A stretch of 8,164 nucleotides of DNA from Chloroflexota bacterium (GTDB taxonomy: Bacteria; Chloroflexota; Dehalococcoidia; Lucifugimonadales; UBA3495), in assembly GCA_028874675.1 (NCBI GenBank), contig JAPPJA010000257.1, forward strand, positions 1 through 8,164. The letters are read 5' to 3'. The notes beneath the pieces were generated by a model. It was not told the DNA's origin. It saw nothing but the letters and a program-made list of their open reading frames with translations, and did no database searches. Numbering within the stretch: position 1 is the first letter of the stretch; every line of letters starts with the position of its first letter. This document shows, piece after piece, positions 1 through 6,194 of this stretch. The position numbers and the translations under genes were made by a program.

Positions 1-118
1 CCCCTTCCCGGGCGAAGAGGACAGCGGCGGCCTTGCCGTTGCCCACCCCGGGGCCGCTGGAACCGGCGCCGGTTACTATTGCTACTTTTCCTTCAAGCCT
101 GCCGCTGCGTTCGGGCAT
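1..118 (-). CDS. Short-chain dehydrogenase/reductase (SDR), N-terminal fragment cut by window edge
   Basis: Only the first 39 codons lie in the window. The ATG is at 118-116, with an in-frame TAG just upstream (136-134) and an AGGAG ribosome site 8 bases before the start, so the start is well fixed. The peptide begins MPERSGRLEGKVAIVTGAGS and continues with SGPGVGNGKAAA. The stretch KVAIVTGAG followed by GxG is the classical TGxxxGxG dinucleotide-binding loop of the first Rossmann beta-alpha-beta unit (about residues 11-27), so the product should be a soluble NAD(P)H-dependent oxidoreductase. The catalytic YxxxK and the substrate region lie outside the window, so the substrate cannot be named. 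It lies 61 bases downstream of higA on the same strand and may be cotranscribed, although its own ribosome site is strong. Confidence 0.85.
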   Translation of the reverse strand, partial: MPERSGRLEGKVAIVTGAGSSGPGVGNGKAAAVLFAREG

Positions 119-179
119 GGGTTTGACTCCTGACTAATGGCTGGAAATGGTTGATGCCGCAATAAAAGTGGACAAGGCC

Positions 180-476
180 TCAGGACCTGCTTGCGGCGGC
201 AAATTGCTCAACTTCCATGGACTCGGTTTTGTGACGGACTTGCCAGAGGTCGTATGCCGATTGCATTCCCAACCAAGCCTCGGGCGATGAGCCGAAGGCA
301 AGGGATAGCCGGATGGCCATATCTGCGGAAACGCCGGTCTTGCAATTCACCAATTCGGAAAGTTTTTGTCGGCTAACGCCCAGGCCCCTGGCCGCTCGAG
401 TTATGGTCAGCCCAAGGGGTTCAAGGCACTCATATTTGACGATTTCGCCGGGGTGGCAGGGGTCGTGCATGGGCAT
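180..476 (-). CDS. higA: HigA-family antitoxin, XRE-type helix-turn-helix
   Basis: The product is a 98-aa antitoxin of the HigA (addiction module antidote, VapI-like) family. It should bind and neutralise the toxin encoded just upstream and repress their shared promoter. The N-terminal HPGEI stretch and a helix-turn-helix at about residues 23-60 (LTITRAARGLGVSRQKLSEL, then a recognition region ending MAIRLS) fit the family, as does the SPEAWLGMQSAYDLW segment near residues 65-80. An in-frame ATG two codons upstream (482) has only 2 bases between it and the AGGGAG ribosome site at 490-485. The ATG at 476 has 8 bases, so I prefer 476. The toxin gene ends at 489, inside that ribosome site, which implies translational coupling. 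Toxin first and antitoxin second is the usual higBA order. Confidence 0.88.
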   Translation of the reverse strand: MPMHDPCHPGEIVKYECLEPLGLTITRAARGLGVSRQKLSELVNCKTGVSADMAIRLSLAFGSSPEAWLGMQSAYDLWQVRHKTESMEVEQFAAASRS

Positions 477-488
477 TGCCATTGCTCC

Positions 489-767
489 CTAATGGTAATC
501 GGTATAGTCCACGTCAAAAACGTGACCATCCTCGAAACGGAAGGTAATCCGCACGTTGGCAGAAACGGTAACGGCCCAGTGGCCTGAAAGGCGTCCTGTC
601 AACGGATGAAGCCTGAATCCAGGAAGGTTCATATCCTGGGGATTGCTGCTATTGTCCAAAGCAGTCAGTATTCGCCTTATCCTCGGGATGTGCTCCGGCG
701 ATATTCTACGGGAACTCCCTTCATTGTAGAAGTCTCTTAACCCCCGATGGCTTATGGACTGAATCAA
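489..767 (-). CDS. higB: HigB-family toxin (RelE/ParE superfamily mRNA interferase)
   Basis: This 92-aa protein matches the plasmid-maintenance killer (HigB) family along its whole length. It begins MIQSISHRGLRDFYNEGSS, has a middle PQDMNLPGFRLHPLTG, and ends HWAVTVSANVRITFRFEDG followed by the typical DVDYTDYH tail. Known family members cleave ribosome-bound mRNA, with the positively charged RLHPL and VRITFRF segments forming the RNA-binding and catalytic face. The start codon is TTG (767-765). It is chosen because the family begins MI-S- at exactly this point and no in-frame ATG fits. The ribosome site upstream is weak (GGAT about 8 bases away), which would keep toxin output low. The gene overlaps the ribosome site of higA. 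It is complete, with no frameshift. Confidence 0.88.
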   Translation of the reverse strand: MIQSISHRGLRDFYNEGSSRRISPEHIPRIRRILTALDNSSNPQDMNLPGFRLHPLTGRLSGHWAVTVSANVRITFRFEDGHVFDVDYTDYH

Positions 768-787
768 GCGACAAATCCGTTGCGGGG

Positions 788-800
788 TGACCGATGGTCA
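788..800. promoter_or_regulatory. Short palindrome upstream of higB, possible operator
   Basis: A perfect 5-bp inverted repeat (TGACC, GAT, GGTCA) lies 21-33 bases upstream of the higB TTG start. This is where an autoregulating HigA would be expected to bind. The palindrome is short and no clear -10/-35 pair was found around it, so the assignment is tentative. Confidence 0.2.
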
Positions 801-850
801 GTCAGTGAAATAGCGGTGCCAAAGCTTATTGCTGGAAGGATAACCCCGCT

Positions 851-1279
851 CTAGCTGATTTCCACCACCTCTATCTCAAAGGTCAGGTCCTTTCCGGCCA
901 GGGGATGGTTGGCGTCCAGCTTAACCTTCTCGTCGGACACTTCCAGCACCGTCATGGTGACCGGTCTGCCCCCCGGGCCGTTGGCCTGCAGCTGCATGCC
1001 CTGCTGAAGGGGTATGGTGGTGGGAATCTCTGACCGCTCGACCTCGAACACCCCGTCGGGACGGTGGACTCCGTAGGCCTGGTCGGCGGCGACAACTACG
1101 GTCCGGGTCTCTCCCAGTTCCATGCCGACGACGCCCCGCTCAAAACCGGGGATCATCTGCCCCTGCCCGATGGTAAACTGCAGCGGTTCTCCGCCGACAG
1201 AGGAATCAAACACCGACCCGTCGTCCAGTGTGCCGGTGTAGTGCACCTTAACCGTGTTGCCTTCCTGTACTTCAGACAT
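851..1279 (-). CDS. slyD: SlyD-like FKBP-type peptidyl-prolyl cis-trans isomerase
   Basis: This is a 142-aa cytoplasmic prolyl isomerase and chaperone of the FKBP family, SlyD type. The FKBP domain begins KVHYTGTLDDGSVFDSS (residues 11-27, with the pocket residues Tyr14 and Asp25), followed by PLQFTIGQGQMIPGFERGV and a GMELGE turn. The flap is replaced by an inserted domain of about 55 residues (about 70-125), and the FKBP fold closes with NHPLAGKDLTFEIEVVEI, a SlyD hallmark. The His/Cys-rich metal-binding tail of E. coli SlyD is absent. The ATG at 1279 is chosen because AGGAGG lies 5 bases upstream. A longer reading frame to 1489 would add about 70 residues unlike the family and overlap ispG. 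The gene is divergent from ispG. The slyD symbol is by family resemblance only. Confidence 0.9.
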   Translation of the reverse strand: MSEVQEGNTVKVHYTGTLDDGSVFDSSVGGEPLQFTIGQGQMIPGFERGVVGMELGETRTVVVAADQAYGVHRPDGVFEVERSEIPTTIPLQQGMQLQANGPGGRPVTMTVLEVSDEKVKLDANHPLAGKDLTFEIEVVEIS

Positions 1280-1341
1280 AAACGCCTCCTCGGCTGATTG
1301 ACCAACCTTAACACCTGGGGTTGGGTAAGTCCAACAGGCAA

Positions 1342-1366
1342 GCGCCAGGCCCGCCCTGCCTGGCGC
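1342..1366. repeat. Perfect 9-bp inverted repeat in the divergent FKBP-ispG spacer
   Basis: GCGCCAGGC at 1342-1350 is exactly mirrored by GCCTGGCGC at 1358-1366, with a 7-base loop. No T-run follows on either strand, so it does not look like a standard terminator. Its place between two divergent genes suits an operator or a transcript-leader hairpin. The pairing is certain; the function is inferred. Confidence 0.5.
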
Positions 1367-1369
1367 GTT

Positions 1370-1399
1370 CTGGCACAGCTTCAGCGTTTCGTGTAACAT
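1370..1399 (+). promoter_or_regulatory. Possible promoter for the ispG operon
   Basis: CTGGCA at 1370-1375 and TAACAT at 1394-1399 are separated by 18 bases, and each matches 4 of 6 positions of the sigma-70 consensus. Transcription would start near 1406 and leave a leader of about 60 bases before the ispG ATG. This is a weak match. Confidence 0.25.
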
Positions 1400-1466
1400 G
1401 AACGGACAAGTCTGTCCAACCTGCGTCGGGCCACAACCTACCCGGGCGGCAGGGGGAGCCTTTCCT

Positions 1467-2612
1467 ATGAAAAAGCGACGCGTTACCAAGCCGGTTTACG
1501 TAGGCGACGTCAAGGTCGGGGGTGGAGCGGAAATCACCGTCCAGTCCATGACCAAGACCGACACCAGGGACGTCAAGGCCACCGTCCGCCAGATTCACGA
1601 GCTGGAAGAGGTTGGCTGCGACATCATCCGCTCGGCGGTTCCGGACATGGAAGCCGCCAAAGCAATGGCGGAGATCAGGAAGCAGATCAACATCCCCCTC
1701 ATCGCCGACATACACTTCCACTACCAGCTGGCCATCGAGTGCGCCATGGGGGGCGTGGACTGCCTGCGCCTCAACCCGGGCAACCTGCGCAACGAGGACC
1801 AGGTCAAAGAGGTGGTCAAGGTAGCCAAGGAACGGGATATACCCATCCGCATCGGGGTCAATTTCGGCAGCCTGCCCCCGGTGGGAGGCATCGGGCGAAC
1901 CCGGGGCTTCTCCCGCCACATGGACCTGGTGAACCAGCTGCCCAAGGCCGGCGAGGCCAGGGAAGGGGAATACAGCATTGTGGACCACATGGTGGCCACC
2001 GCCCTCTGGGAAATCAGCCTGCTGGAGCAGCAGGACTTCGACCAGATCAAGATTTCCCTGAAAGCCTTTGACGTGCCAACAACCGTGGAGGCCTACCGGC
2101 AACTGGCCGACATGGTCCCATATCCCTTCCACCTGGGCATTACCGAGGCGGGCACCGCGCAGGCTGGCTCAATACGGACCGCCGTGGGCCTGGGCTTCCT
2201 GCTTTACGAAGGCATTGGCGACACTATCCGCGTCTCCCTGAGCGATGACTCGACCGAAGAGGTGGCCGTAGGTTACGAGATTCTCAAGTCCCTCAACCTG
2301 CGCACCAAGGGCACCACCCTGGTGGCCTGCCCCAGCTGCGGCCGGGCCGACGTGGACGTGCGCAAGCTGGCCAACGACGTGGACGCCCTGCTGAAGAAGA
2401 CGGACAAGAACATAAAGGTTGCGGTCATGGGCTGCGAGGTCAACGGCCCCGGAGAGGCCAAGGATGCCGACGTGGGCATCGCCGCCGGCGCCGGTCGGGC
2501 GGTCATTTTCCGCAAGGGCCAGAAGGTACGGGTGGTTTCCGAGGAGGAAATGTTCACCGCGCTGATGGAAGAGGTGGAGAACACGCCCGCTCCGGTGGAG
2601 GCAGGGGATTAG
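1467..2612 (+). CDS. ispG: 4-hydroxy-3-methylbut-2-en-1-yl diphosphate synthase (IspG/GcpE)
   Basis: IspG converts 2-C-methyl-D-erythritol 2,4-cyclodiphosphate to HMBPP, the penultimate step of the MEP isoprenoid pathway, in the cytoplasm. The product is 381 aa, the short bacterial form. The N-terminal TIM barrel is clear: VTKPVYVGDVKVGGGAEITV, then VQSMTKTDTRDV, PLIADIHFHYQLA and LRLNPGN. The C-terminal domain carries the [4Fe-4S] ligands: ACPSCGR (Cys288, Cys291) and GCEVNGPGEA (Cys323, Glu330). An in-frame ATG at 1398 exists, but the ATG at 1467 begins the conserved MKKRRVTKPV sequence and has GGGGAG 8 bases upstream. The gene is complete. It heads the plus-strand operon, with fitA starting 14 bases after its stop. 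In Dehalococcoides I recall dxr and an rseP-like gene just before ispG; here a divergent FKBP gene takes that place. Confidence 0.97.
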   Translation: MKKRRVTKPVYVGDVKVGGGAEITVQSMTKTDTRDVKATVRQIHELEEVGCDIIRSAVPDMEAAKAMAEIRKQINIPLIADIHFHYQLAIECAMGGVDCLRLNPGNLRNEDQVKEVVKVAKERDIPIRIGVNFGSLPPVGGIGRTRGFSRHMDLVNQLPKAGEAREGEYSIVDHMVATALWEISLLEQQDFDQIKISLKAFDVPTTVEAYRQLADMVPYPFHLGITEAGTAQAGSIRTAVGLGFLLYEGIGDTIRVSLSDDSTEEVAVGYEILKSLNLRTKGTTLVACPSCGRADVDVRKLANDVDALLKKTDKNIKVAVMGCEVNGPGEAKDADVGIAAGAGRAVIFRKGQKVRVVSEEEMFTALMEEVENTPAPVEAGD

Positions 2613-2626
2613 GCGGAGGTGATAAT

Positions 2627-2905
2627 GTGGCTAGTTTGACGGTAAGGAACCTGGACGAAGCCCTTAAACAGCGCCTGAAAGAACAGGCCGCCAAACACGG
2701 TTGCTCCATGGAGGAAGAAGTGCGCCGGATATTGGCGGATGCCTTACCCTATCGCAAAGCGCCACCGGAGGCTATGGGCACGGCGATCCATGAACTGTTC
2801 AAACCCCTGGGCGGTGTAGTCCTGGAAAGTTTGGCCGAAGGAAATCATCCACCCGTCTGGCCTTTGGGATACTGGGAAGCAGACGAGGAAGATGATCGTA
2901 GTTGA
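2627..2905 (+). CDS. fitA: FitA-like ribbon-helix-helix antitoxin
   Basis: This 92-aa protein resembles FitA/VapB antitoxins, which bind DNA as RHH dimers and occupy the PIN toxin's active site with their C-terminal tail. The N-terminus MASLTVRNLDEALKQRLKEQ followed by AAKHGCSMEEEVRRILADAL (residues 1-40) is the typical FitA RHH domain. The rest is the toxin-binding tail, rich in acidic and aromatic residues (PVWPLGYWEADEEDD). The start is GTG at 2627, with GGAGG 7 bases upstream. The overlapping ATG at 2625 is out of frame and stops within five codons. The gene follows ispG by 14 bases and overlaps the toxin gene by 14 bases. Codon usage looks less GC-biased than in ispG and proS, which suggests acquisition. 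Confidence 0.87.
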   Translation: MASLTVRNLDEALKQRLKEQAAKHGCSMEEEVRRILADALPYRKAPPEAMGTAIHELFKPLGGVVLESLAEGNHPPVWPLGYWEADEEDDRS

Positions 2906-3323
2906 TACAAACGTCGTTTCTGAACTCTTGCGATCGGCGCCTCAACAGGATGTATTCAGCTGGTGGAATTCACAGATTCCGGGCGATCTCTTTGTCACGG
3001 TTATCTCAGAAGCGGAGTTGCGGTACGGAGCTGCTATTTTGCCGGAGGGTTTCCGAAAGCGGGAACTCTTAGTCAGGATTGAGCATATGCTTACGGACTT
3101 TTTCGATGGACGTGTGCTTGCTTTCGATGTTCCGGCAGCTAGAGAGTATGCAAGAATGTTGGCACACAGAAGGTCGGTGGGTCGCTCGCTTCCCATGCAA
3201 GACGGAATGATCGCAGCCATCGCTTATTCGAACGGCGCCACAGTTGCTACTCGCAACGTACCAGATTTTACCGACTGCGGCGTCCCCGTGATCAACCCCT
3301 GGGAATCTGCGTCCATCCGGTAA
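2892..3323 (+). CDS. fitB: FitB/VapC-like PIN-domain toxin ribonuclease
   Basis: This is a 143-aa PIN-domain protein of the FitB type, expected to be a Mg2+-dependent RNase held inactive by the upstream antitoxin. It begins MIVVDTNVVSELLRS. The acidic active-site residues are present: Asp5 (VDTN), Glu42 (SEAELRYG), Asp104 (LPMQDGMIAAIA) and Asp125 (TRNVPDF). The toxin therefore looks intact. Length and the end sequence (GVPVINPW) agree with the family. Its ATG lies inside the end of fitA (14-base overlap), which means coupled translation. It is followed after 14 bases by proS, so transcription from the ispG promoter would carry the pair along. Base composition is visibly lower in GC than in ispG or proS, consistent with a horizontally gained cassette. 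The target RNA cannot be told from sequence. Confidence 0.9.
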   Translation: MIVVDTNVVSELLRSAPQQDVFSWWNSQIPGDLFVTVISEAELRYGAAILPEGFRKRELLVRIEHMLTDFFDGRVLAFDVPAAREYARMLAHRRSVGRSLPMQDGMIAAIAYSNGATVATRNVPDFTDCGVPVINPWESASIR

Positions 3324-3337
3324 GAGGAATCCTTAGC

Positions 3338-5041
3338 ATGCGTTTTACCCGACTGGTAACCAAGACCCTGCGTGAGGACCCGCCCGAGGCGGAAACGGCC
3401 AGCCACCGCCTGATGCTGAGGGCCGGCCTGATTTACCAGGTGGCGGCAGGCGTTTATGCTTACCTGCCTTTGGCCTGGCGCTCCCTGCGCAAGATTGAGA
3501 ACATCATTCGGGAGGAAATGGACGCGGCGGGCGGCCAGGAGTTGATGATGCCCGCCCTGCAACCCCGGGAACTGTGGGAGCAGACGGGCCGGGCCGATGC
3601 CATGGGCGAGGTTCTCTTTTCTATGGAAGACCGGCGCGGTCGCCCCATGGTGCTGGCGCCCACCCATGAGGAAGTGGTTACCAGCATCGTGAGGGCCAAC
3701 GTCCAGAGCTACCGCGACCTGCCGGTGATTCTCTACCAGATCCAGACCAAGTTCCGGGACGAACCCCGTCCCCGCGCCGGACTGGTGCGGGTGCGCGAGT
3801 TCGACATGAAGGATGCCTACAGCTTCAACGCCGACGATGACAGCCTGGACGACAGCTACCAGGCCATGGCCCAGGCCTACCGCAACATCTACCGCCGCTG
3901 CAGTCTGCCCGTGCTGATGGCCGAGGCCGACAGCGGGGCCATTGGCGGCAAGGATTCCCACGAGTTTCTGCTGGCCACGCCCACAGGCGAGGACACGGTC
4001 ATTACCTGTCGCGCCTGCGGTTATACCGCCAATGCCGAGAAGGCGGAGGGCGTGTATCCCGACCAGGAAGCGTCTCCCGAAGAACCCCTGGAAGCTGTGG
4101 ATACGCCTGGGATCAAGACCATTGCCGCTTTGGCGGACTACCTGGGAGTTGCCGCCAGCCAGACCCTGAAGGCCGTCTTTTACGCCGCCGACGAGGAGGT
4201 TGTCTTCGTTACGGTGCGGGGCGACCTGGAAGTCAACGAGGTAAAGCTGAAGAATTCCCTTCACTGCAACGAACTGCGCCTGGCCACCGACGAGGAGGTC
4301 AGGGATGCCGGACTGGTGGCGGGTTCAGCGTCCCCCATCGGCATTACCCAGGTTCGCCGGGTGGCCGACCCCTCCATCACCCGGGGCAGCAACTTCGTGG
4401 TGGGGGCCAACCAGCCCGATACTCACTACCGCAACGCCAACTACCCCCGGGACTTTGAGGTGGACATCCTGACTGACATCGCCCTGGCCCAACCGGGCCA
4501 CCTCTGTCCCCGATGCGGTTCACCGCTGGAATCCACCAGGGGAGTGGAGGTGGGCCATATCTTCAAGCTGGGCACATCCTACAGCGAAGCCCTGGGCGCC
4601 TTGTACCTGGACCAGGAGGGGAAGCAACATCCCATTACCATGGGCTGCTACGGCATCGGCGTTGGCAGGCTGCTGGCAGCAGCGGTAGAACAGAACCACG
4701 ACGAGCGGGGCATCGTCTTCCCCGCGCCCATAGCCCCCTACCAGGTACACCTGGTGGGACTGAACCTGACCGACGAAGCGGTGGCATCGGCCGCCGACAA
4801 GCTGTACCGGGAGTTGTGGGACAGCGACATCGAGACTCTCTTCGACGACCGGCCAGACCAGGCGGCGGGAGTGAAGCTGAATGACGCCGACCTGATGGGG
4901 CTGCCTCTTCGCCTGGTGGTAAGTCCCCGCAACCTGCGCAACAATGCCGTGGAAATGAAGGGCCGGTCGGACGAGGAGGCCACGATGGTTTCCCTGGAGG
5001 ACATTGCGGGGGAGGTCAAACGGGCGTTGCAATCGTCCTGA
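3338..5041 (+). CDS. proS: Prolyl-tRNA synthetase, bacterial type with editing insertion
   Basis: ProS charges tRNA-Pro with proline in the cytoplasm. The product is 567 aa, normal for the bacterial (ProS1) form. Class II core: motif 1 region about residues 38-72 (GVYAYLPLAWRSLRKIE); the proline-site loop APTHEE near 106-111; motif 2 TKFRDEPRPRAGLVRVREF near 136-155; motif 3 GCYGIGVGRLLAAAVEQ from residue 436. Between motifs 2 and 3 lies the YbaK-like editing insertion (about 225-400), including KTIAALADYLGV and EVNEVKLKN, which in the family clears mischarged Ala-tRNA-Pro. The C-terminal anticodon-binding domain follows (from about 465, including LFDDRPDQAAGVKLNDADLM). The ATG at 3338 has AGAGGA 9 bases upstream. 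It is the last gene of the ispG operon. No truncation or frameshift is seen. Confidence 0.97.
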   Translation: MRFTRLVTKTLREDPPEAETASHRLMLRAGLIYQVAAGVYAYLPLAWRSLRKIENIIREEMDAAGGQELMMPALQPRELWEQTGRADAMGEVLFSMEDRRGRPMVLAPTHEEVVTSIVRANVQSYRDLPVILYQIQTKFRDEPRPRAGLVRVREFDMKDAYSFNADDDSLDDSYQAMAQAYRNIYRRCSLPVLMAEADSGAIGGKDSHEFLLATPTGEDTVITCRACGYTANAEKAEGVYPDQEASPEEPLEAVDTPGIKTIAALADYLGVAASQTLKAVFYAADEEVVFVTVRGDLEVNEVKLKNSLHCNELRLATDEEVRDAGLVAGSASPIGITQVRRVADPSITRGSNFVVGANQPDTHYRNANYPRDFEVDILTDIALAQPGHLCPRCGSPLESTRGVEVGHIFKLGTSYSEALGALYLDQEGKQHPITMGCYGIGVGRLLAAAVEQNHDERGIVFPAPIAPYQVHLVGLNLTDEAVASAADKLYRELWDSDIETLFDDRPDQAAGVKLNDADLMGLPLRLVVSPRNLRNNAVEMKGRSDEEATMVSLEDIAGEVKRALQSS

Positions 5042-5078
5042 TGGCAGGGCAGAGTTGCGTTCAGGTGGTTTATACGGG

Positions 5079-5104
5079 CAGGGGCGGGTTTGAAACTCGC
5101 CCTG
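5079..5104 (+). terminator. Stem-loop 37 bases after proS stop, weak terminator or 3'-end hairpin
   Basis: GGGCGGGTT at 5082-5090 pairs with AACTCGCCC at 5094-5102 (9 bp with one G-T pair, 3-base loop). CA/TG pairs extend it across a single bulged G. No T-run follows, so it is not a standard intrinsic terminator. It may stabilise the proS mRNA end or act with Rho. Confidence 0.4.
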
Positions 5105-5321
5105 ACTGCATTTCGACCGTTATTCCTGTGCGTTACCACCTGTAACAGAACACTTCCGCTGGCAGGGAACTCTTGATGGACGTTAAGACCCAGGCGGACC
5201 ATGCTGGGCTCCGGAGCTGCCTCTCCGGCGAAGGCCATAGTGGTCCAACTGCATTGAAATGCTGGATGGCACTTGTCTATCGCCATTCCTGTGGGAAACT
5301 CATCCTCCAAGTTGCTCAGAG

Positions 5322-5341
5322 GTTCCCGCCTGCGCGGGAAC
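5322..5341. repeat. REP-like palindrome (GTTCCCGC...GCGGGAAC)
   Basis: GTTCCCGC (5322-5329) and GCGGGAAC (5334-5341) form a perfect 8-bp stem with a CTGC loop, followed by GACGG. It resembles the short dispersed ATTCCCGC/GCGGGAAT palindromes seen in intergenic DNA of many bacteria (REP-like, for example Neisseria dRS3). It shares the 11-mer GCCTGCGCGGG with the palindrome at 7942-7969. Copy number elsewhere in the genome cannot be seen here. Confidence 0.55.
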
Positions 5342-5526
5342 GACGGTTTAGCCCCAACCCATCAATACATTCTGGTTGATCTAATAGTCCAGGAGGGTAA
5401 ATAGACCGGCATCATTTTGAGGGGCAAGACTGGCGGAATCCATCTTTCGCCGGTGTGATCTTTTCAGGACGGTAAGGTCTCCAAACTGTGAACAGTTGCA
5501 TTTTCCTGGAAGATGAAACGTGGAAA

Positions 5527-5559
5527 GCCGGTTGGTTTCAGACCATCCGGCAGTTTTTT
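5527..5559 (+). terminator. Intrinsic terminator at the convergent junction, probably bidirectional
   Basis: GCCGG (5527-5531) pairs with CCGGC (5547-5551), and inside it, across one T-T mismatch, TGGT (5533-5536) pairs with ACCA (5542-5545), closing a TTCAG loop. AG and then six Ts follow (5554-5559), a classical plus-strand rho-independent terminator. On the minus strand the same hairpin is followed by TTTCC and lies about 59 bases beyond the stop of the 175-aa gene, so it may serve both directions. If it ends the ispG-proS transcript, the 3' untranslated region would be about 500 bases. Confidence 0.75.
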
Positions 5560-5609
5560 GTCCGCAGGATCAAACCGCAGGCTCTGGGACCTGGCTGGCA
5601 GGAAAGCGT

Positions 5610-6137
5610 TCAGCTGCCTCTGGCGCCATCTCCCCTCAGGCCGAGAACGGAGTCCAGATAGACCAGGTTGGCCTTGAGTTCGGGGGCGATGTTTCCGGAA
5701 CGCGAGGAGGACAGCAGCAACAGCAGGCGCAACTGGGCCGCCAGGTCAGCCGCCAGCTTCTGCTTGGCTTCGGCTTCCGTATCCCCGGCCACCGGCACCC
5801 GCAGGCCCTGGAGAGGCAGCCTGGTGCGAGACTCCCCGGCCCAGTACTGGTCCAGGGTGTCGATTATCAAAACCGGTATATCCTTCTTGACCACAAAGGG
5901 GGCATCCGGGGGCGAGTCCTGCGGGCCCAGGGCATCCACCTTAACCTGGGTAACGTCGCTGTGGTTGATGTGGAAGACGGCGGCGTTGGGCTGGCTGGCC
6001 CCGATAATGCGCCAGTCCCAGTCAGCGGGAGTGGCCACGTCCATTTCGGACTCGATGCGGACGGGGATGGAGTCGTTCTCCGTCAGCCTGCGGTCGTCTT
6101 CGGGTGGGTTATTAGATTGAGATTCGGGGGCGGTCAT
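5610..6137 (-). CDS. Hypothetical protein, 175 aa, third gene of the DUF3467-like/protease cluster
   Basis: I do not recognise this protein. The start is well supported (ATG at 6137, GGAGG 6 bases upstream). There is no signal peptide. The N-terminal 35 residues are polar and probably disordered (MTAPESQSNNPPEDDRRLTE). The middle is a mixed beta-rich region (VFHINHSDVTQVKVDALG, PFVVKKDIPVLIIDTLDQYW). A segment near residues 115-140 (VPVAGDTEAEAKQKLAADLA, then a run of five leucines) has the shape of the helix in HicB-like folds, where GDTxEEAxxNLxxAI is typical. This resemblance is loose. The leucine run is short and flanked by charged or polar residues, so a membrane segment is unlikely. The gene follows the aspartic protease gene by 57 bases on the same strand and is probably cotranscribed. 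The terminator at 5527-5559 lies downstream. Confidence 0.75.
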   Translation of the reverse strand: MTAPESQSNNPPEDDRRLTENDSIPVRIESEMDVATPADWDWRIIGASQPNAAVFHINHSDVTQVKVDALGPQDSPPDAPFVVKKDIPVLIIDTLDQYWAGESRTRLPLQGLRVPVAGDTEAEAKQKLAADLAAQLRLLLLLSSSRSGNIAPELKANLVYLDSVLGLRGDGARGS

Positions 6138-6194
6138 GGAATGCCTCCACGAATAAATGTCCCAGGGTCAGTCCACCATGGCTATTATTCAGGG

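Larger units (their letters stand above)
5042..5609. other. Long region without a convincing gene between convergent proS and the minus-strand block
   Basis: About 570 bases separate the proS stop from the end of the 175-aa minus-strand gene. Open frames here (plus 5173-5379; minus, running back into proS) show no recognisable protein signature or good ribosome site. The region contains a stem-loop at 5079-5104, a REP-like palindrome at 5322-5341, a short inverted repeat at 5484-5497 (AACTG, TGAA, CAGTT), and a strong terminator at 5527-5559. It may be a long 3' untranslated region, eroded coding sequence, or repeat-derived DNA. Confidence 0.6.

Noticed and set aside
851..1489. Longer form of the FKBP protein starting at 1489
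   Set aside because: The extra 70 residues do not resemble the family and overlap the ispG start, while AGGAGG sits correctly before the ATG at 1279.
1308..2132. Minus-strand open frame of 274 codons
   Set aside because: It is antisense to ispG, has no ribosome site worth noting and no recognisable domain.
3224..4264. Minus-strand open frame of 346 codons
   Set aside because: It is antisense to fitB and proS. The His/Gly/Gln-rich composition is typical of a GC-rich shadow frame.
4738..5310. Minus-strand frame of 190 codons entering the region after proS
   Set aside because: Its C-terminal part is antisense to proS, and the rest shows no domain I recognise. It could hide a remnant, but nothing supports a gene.
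5173..5379. Small plus-strand frame of 68 codons after proS
   Set aside because: It has no convincing ribosome site, and its last third translates the REP-like palindrome.
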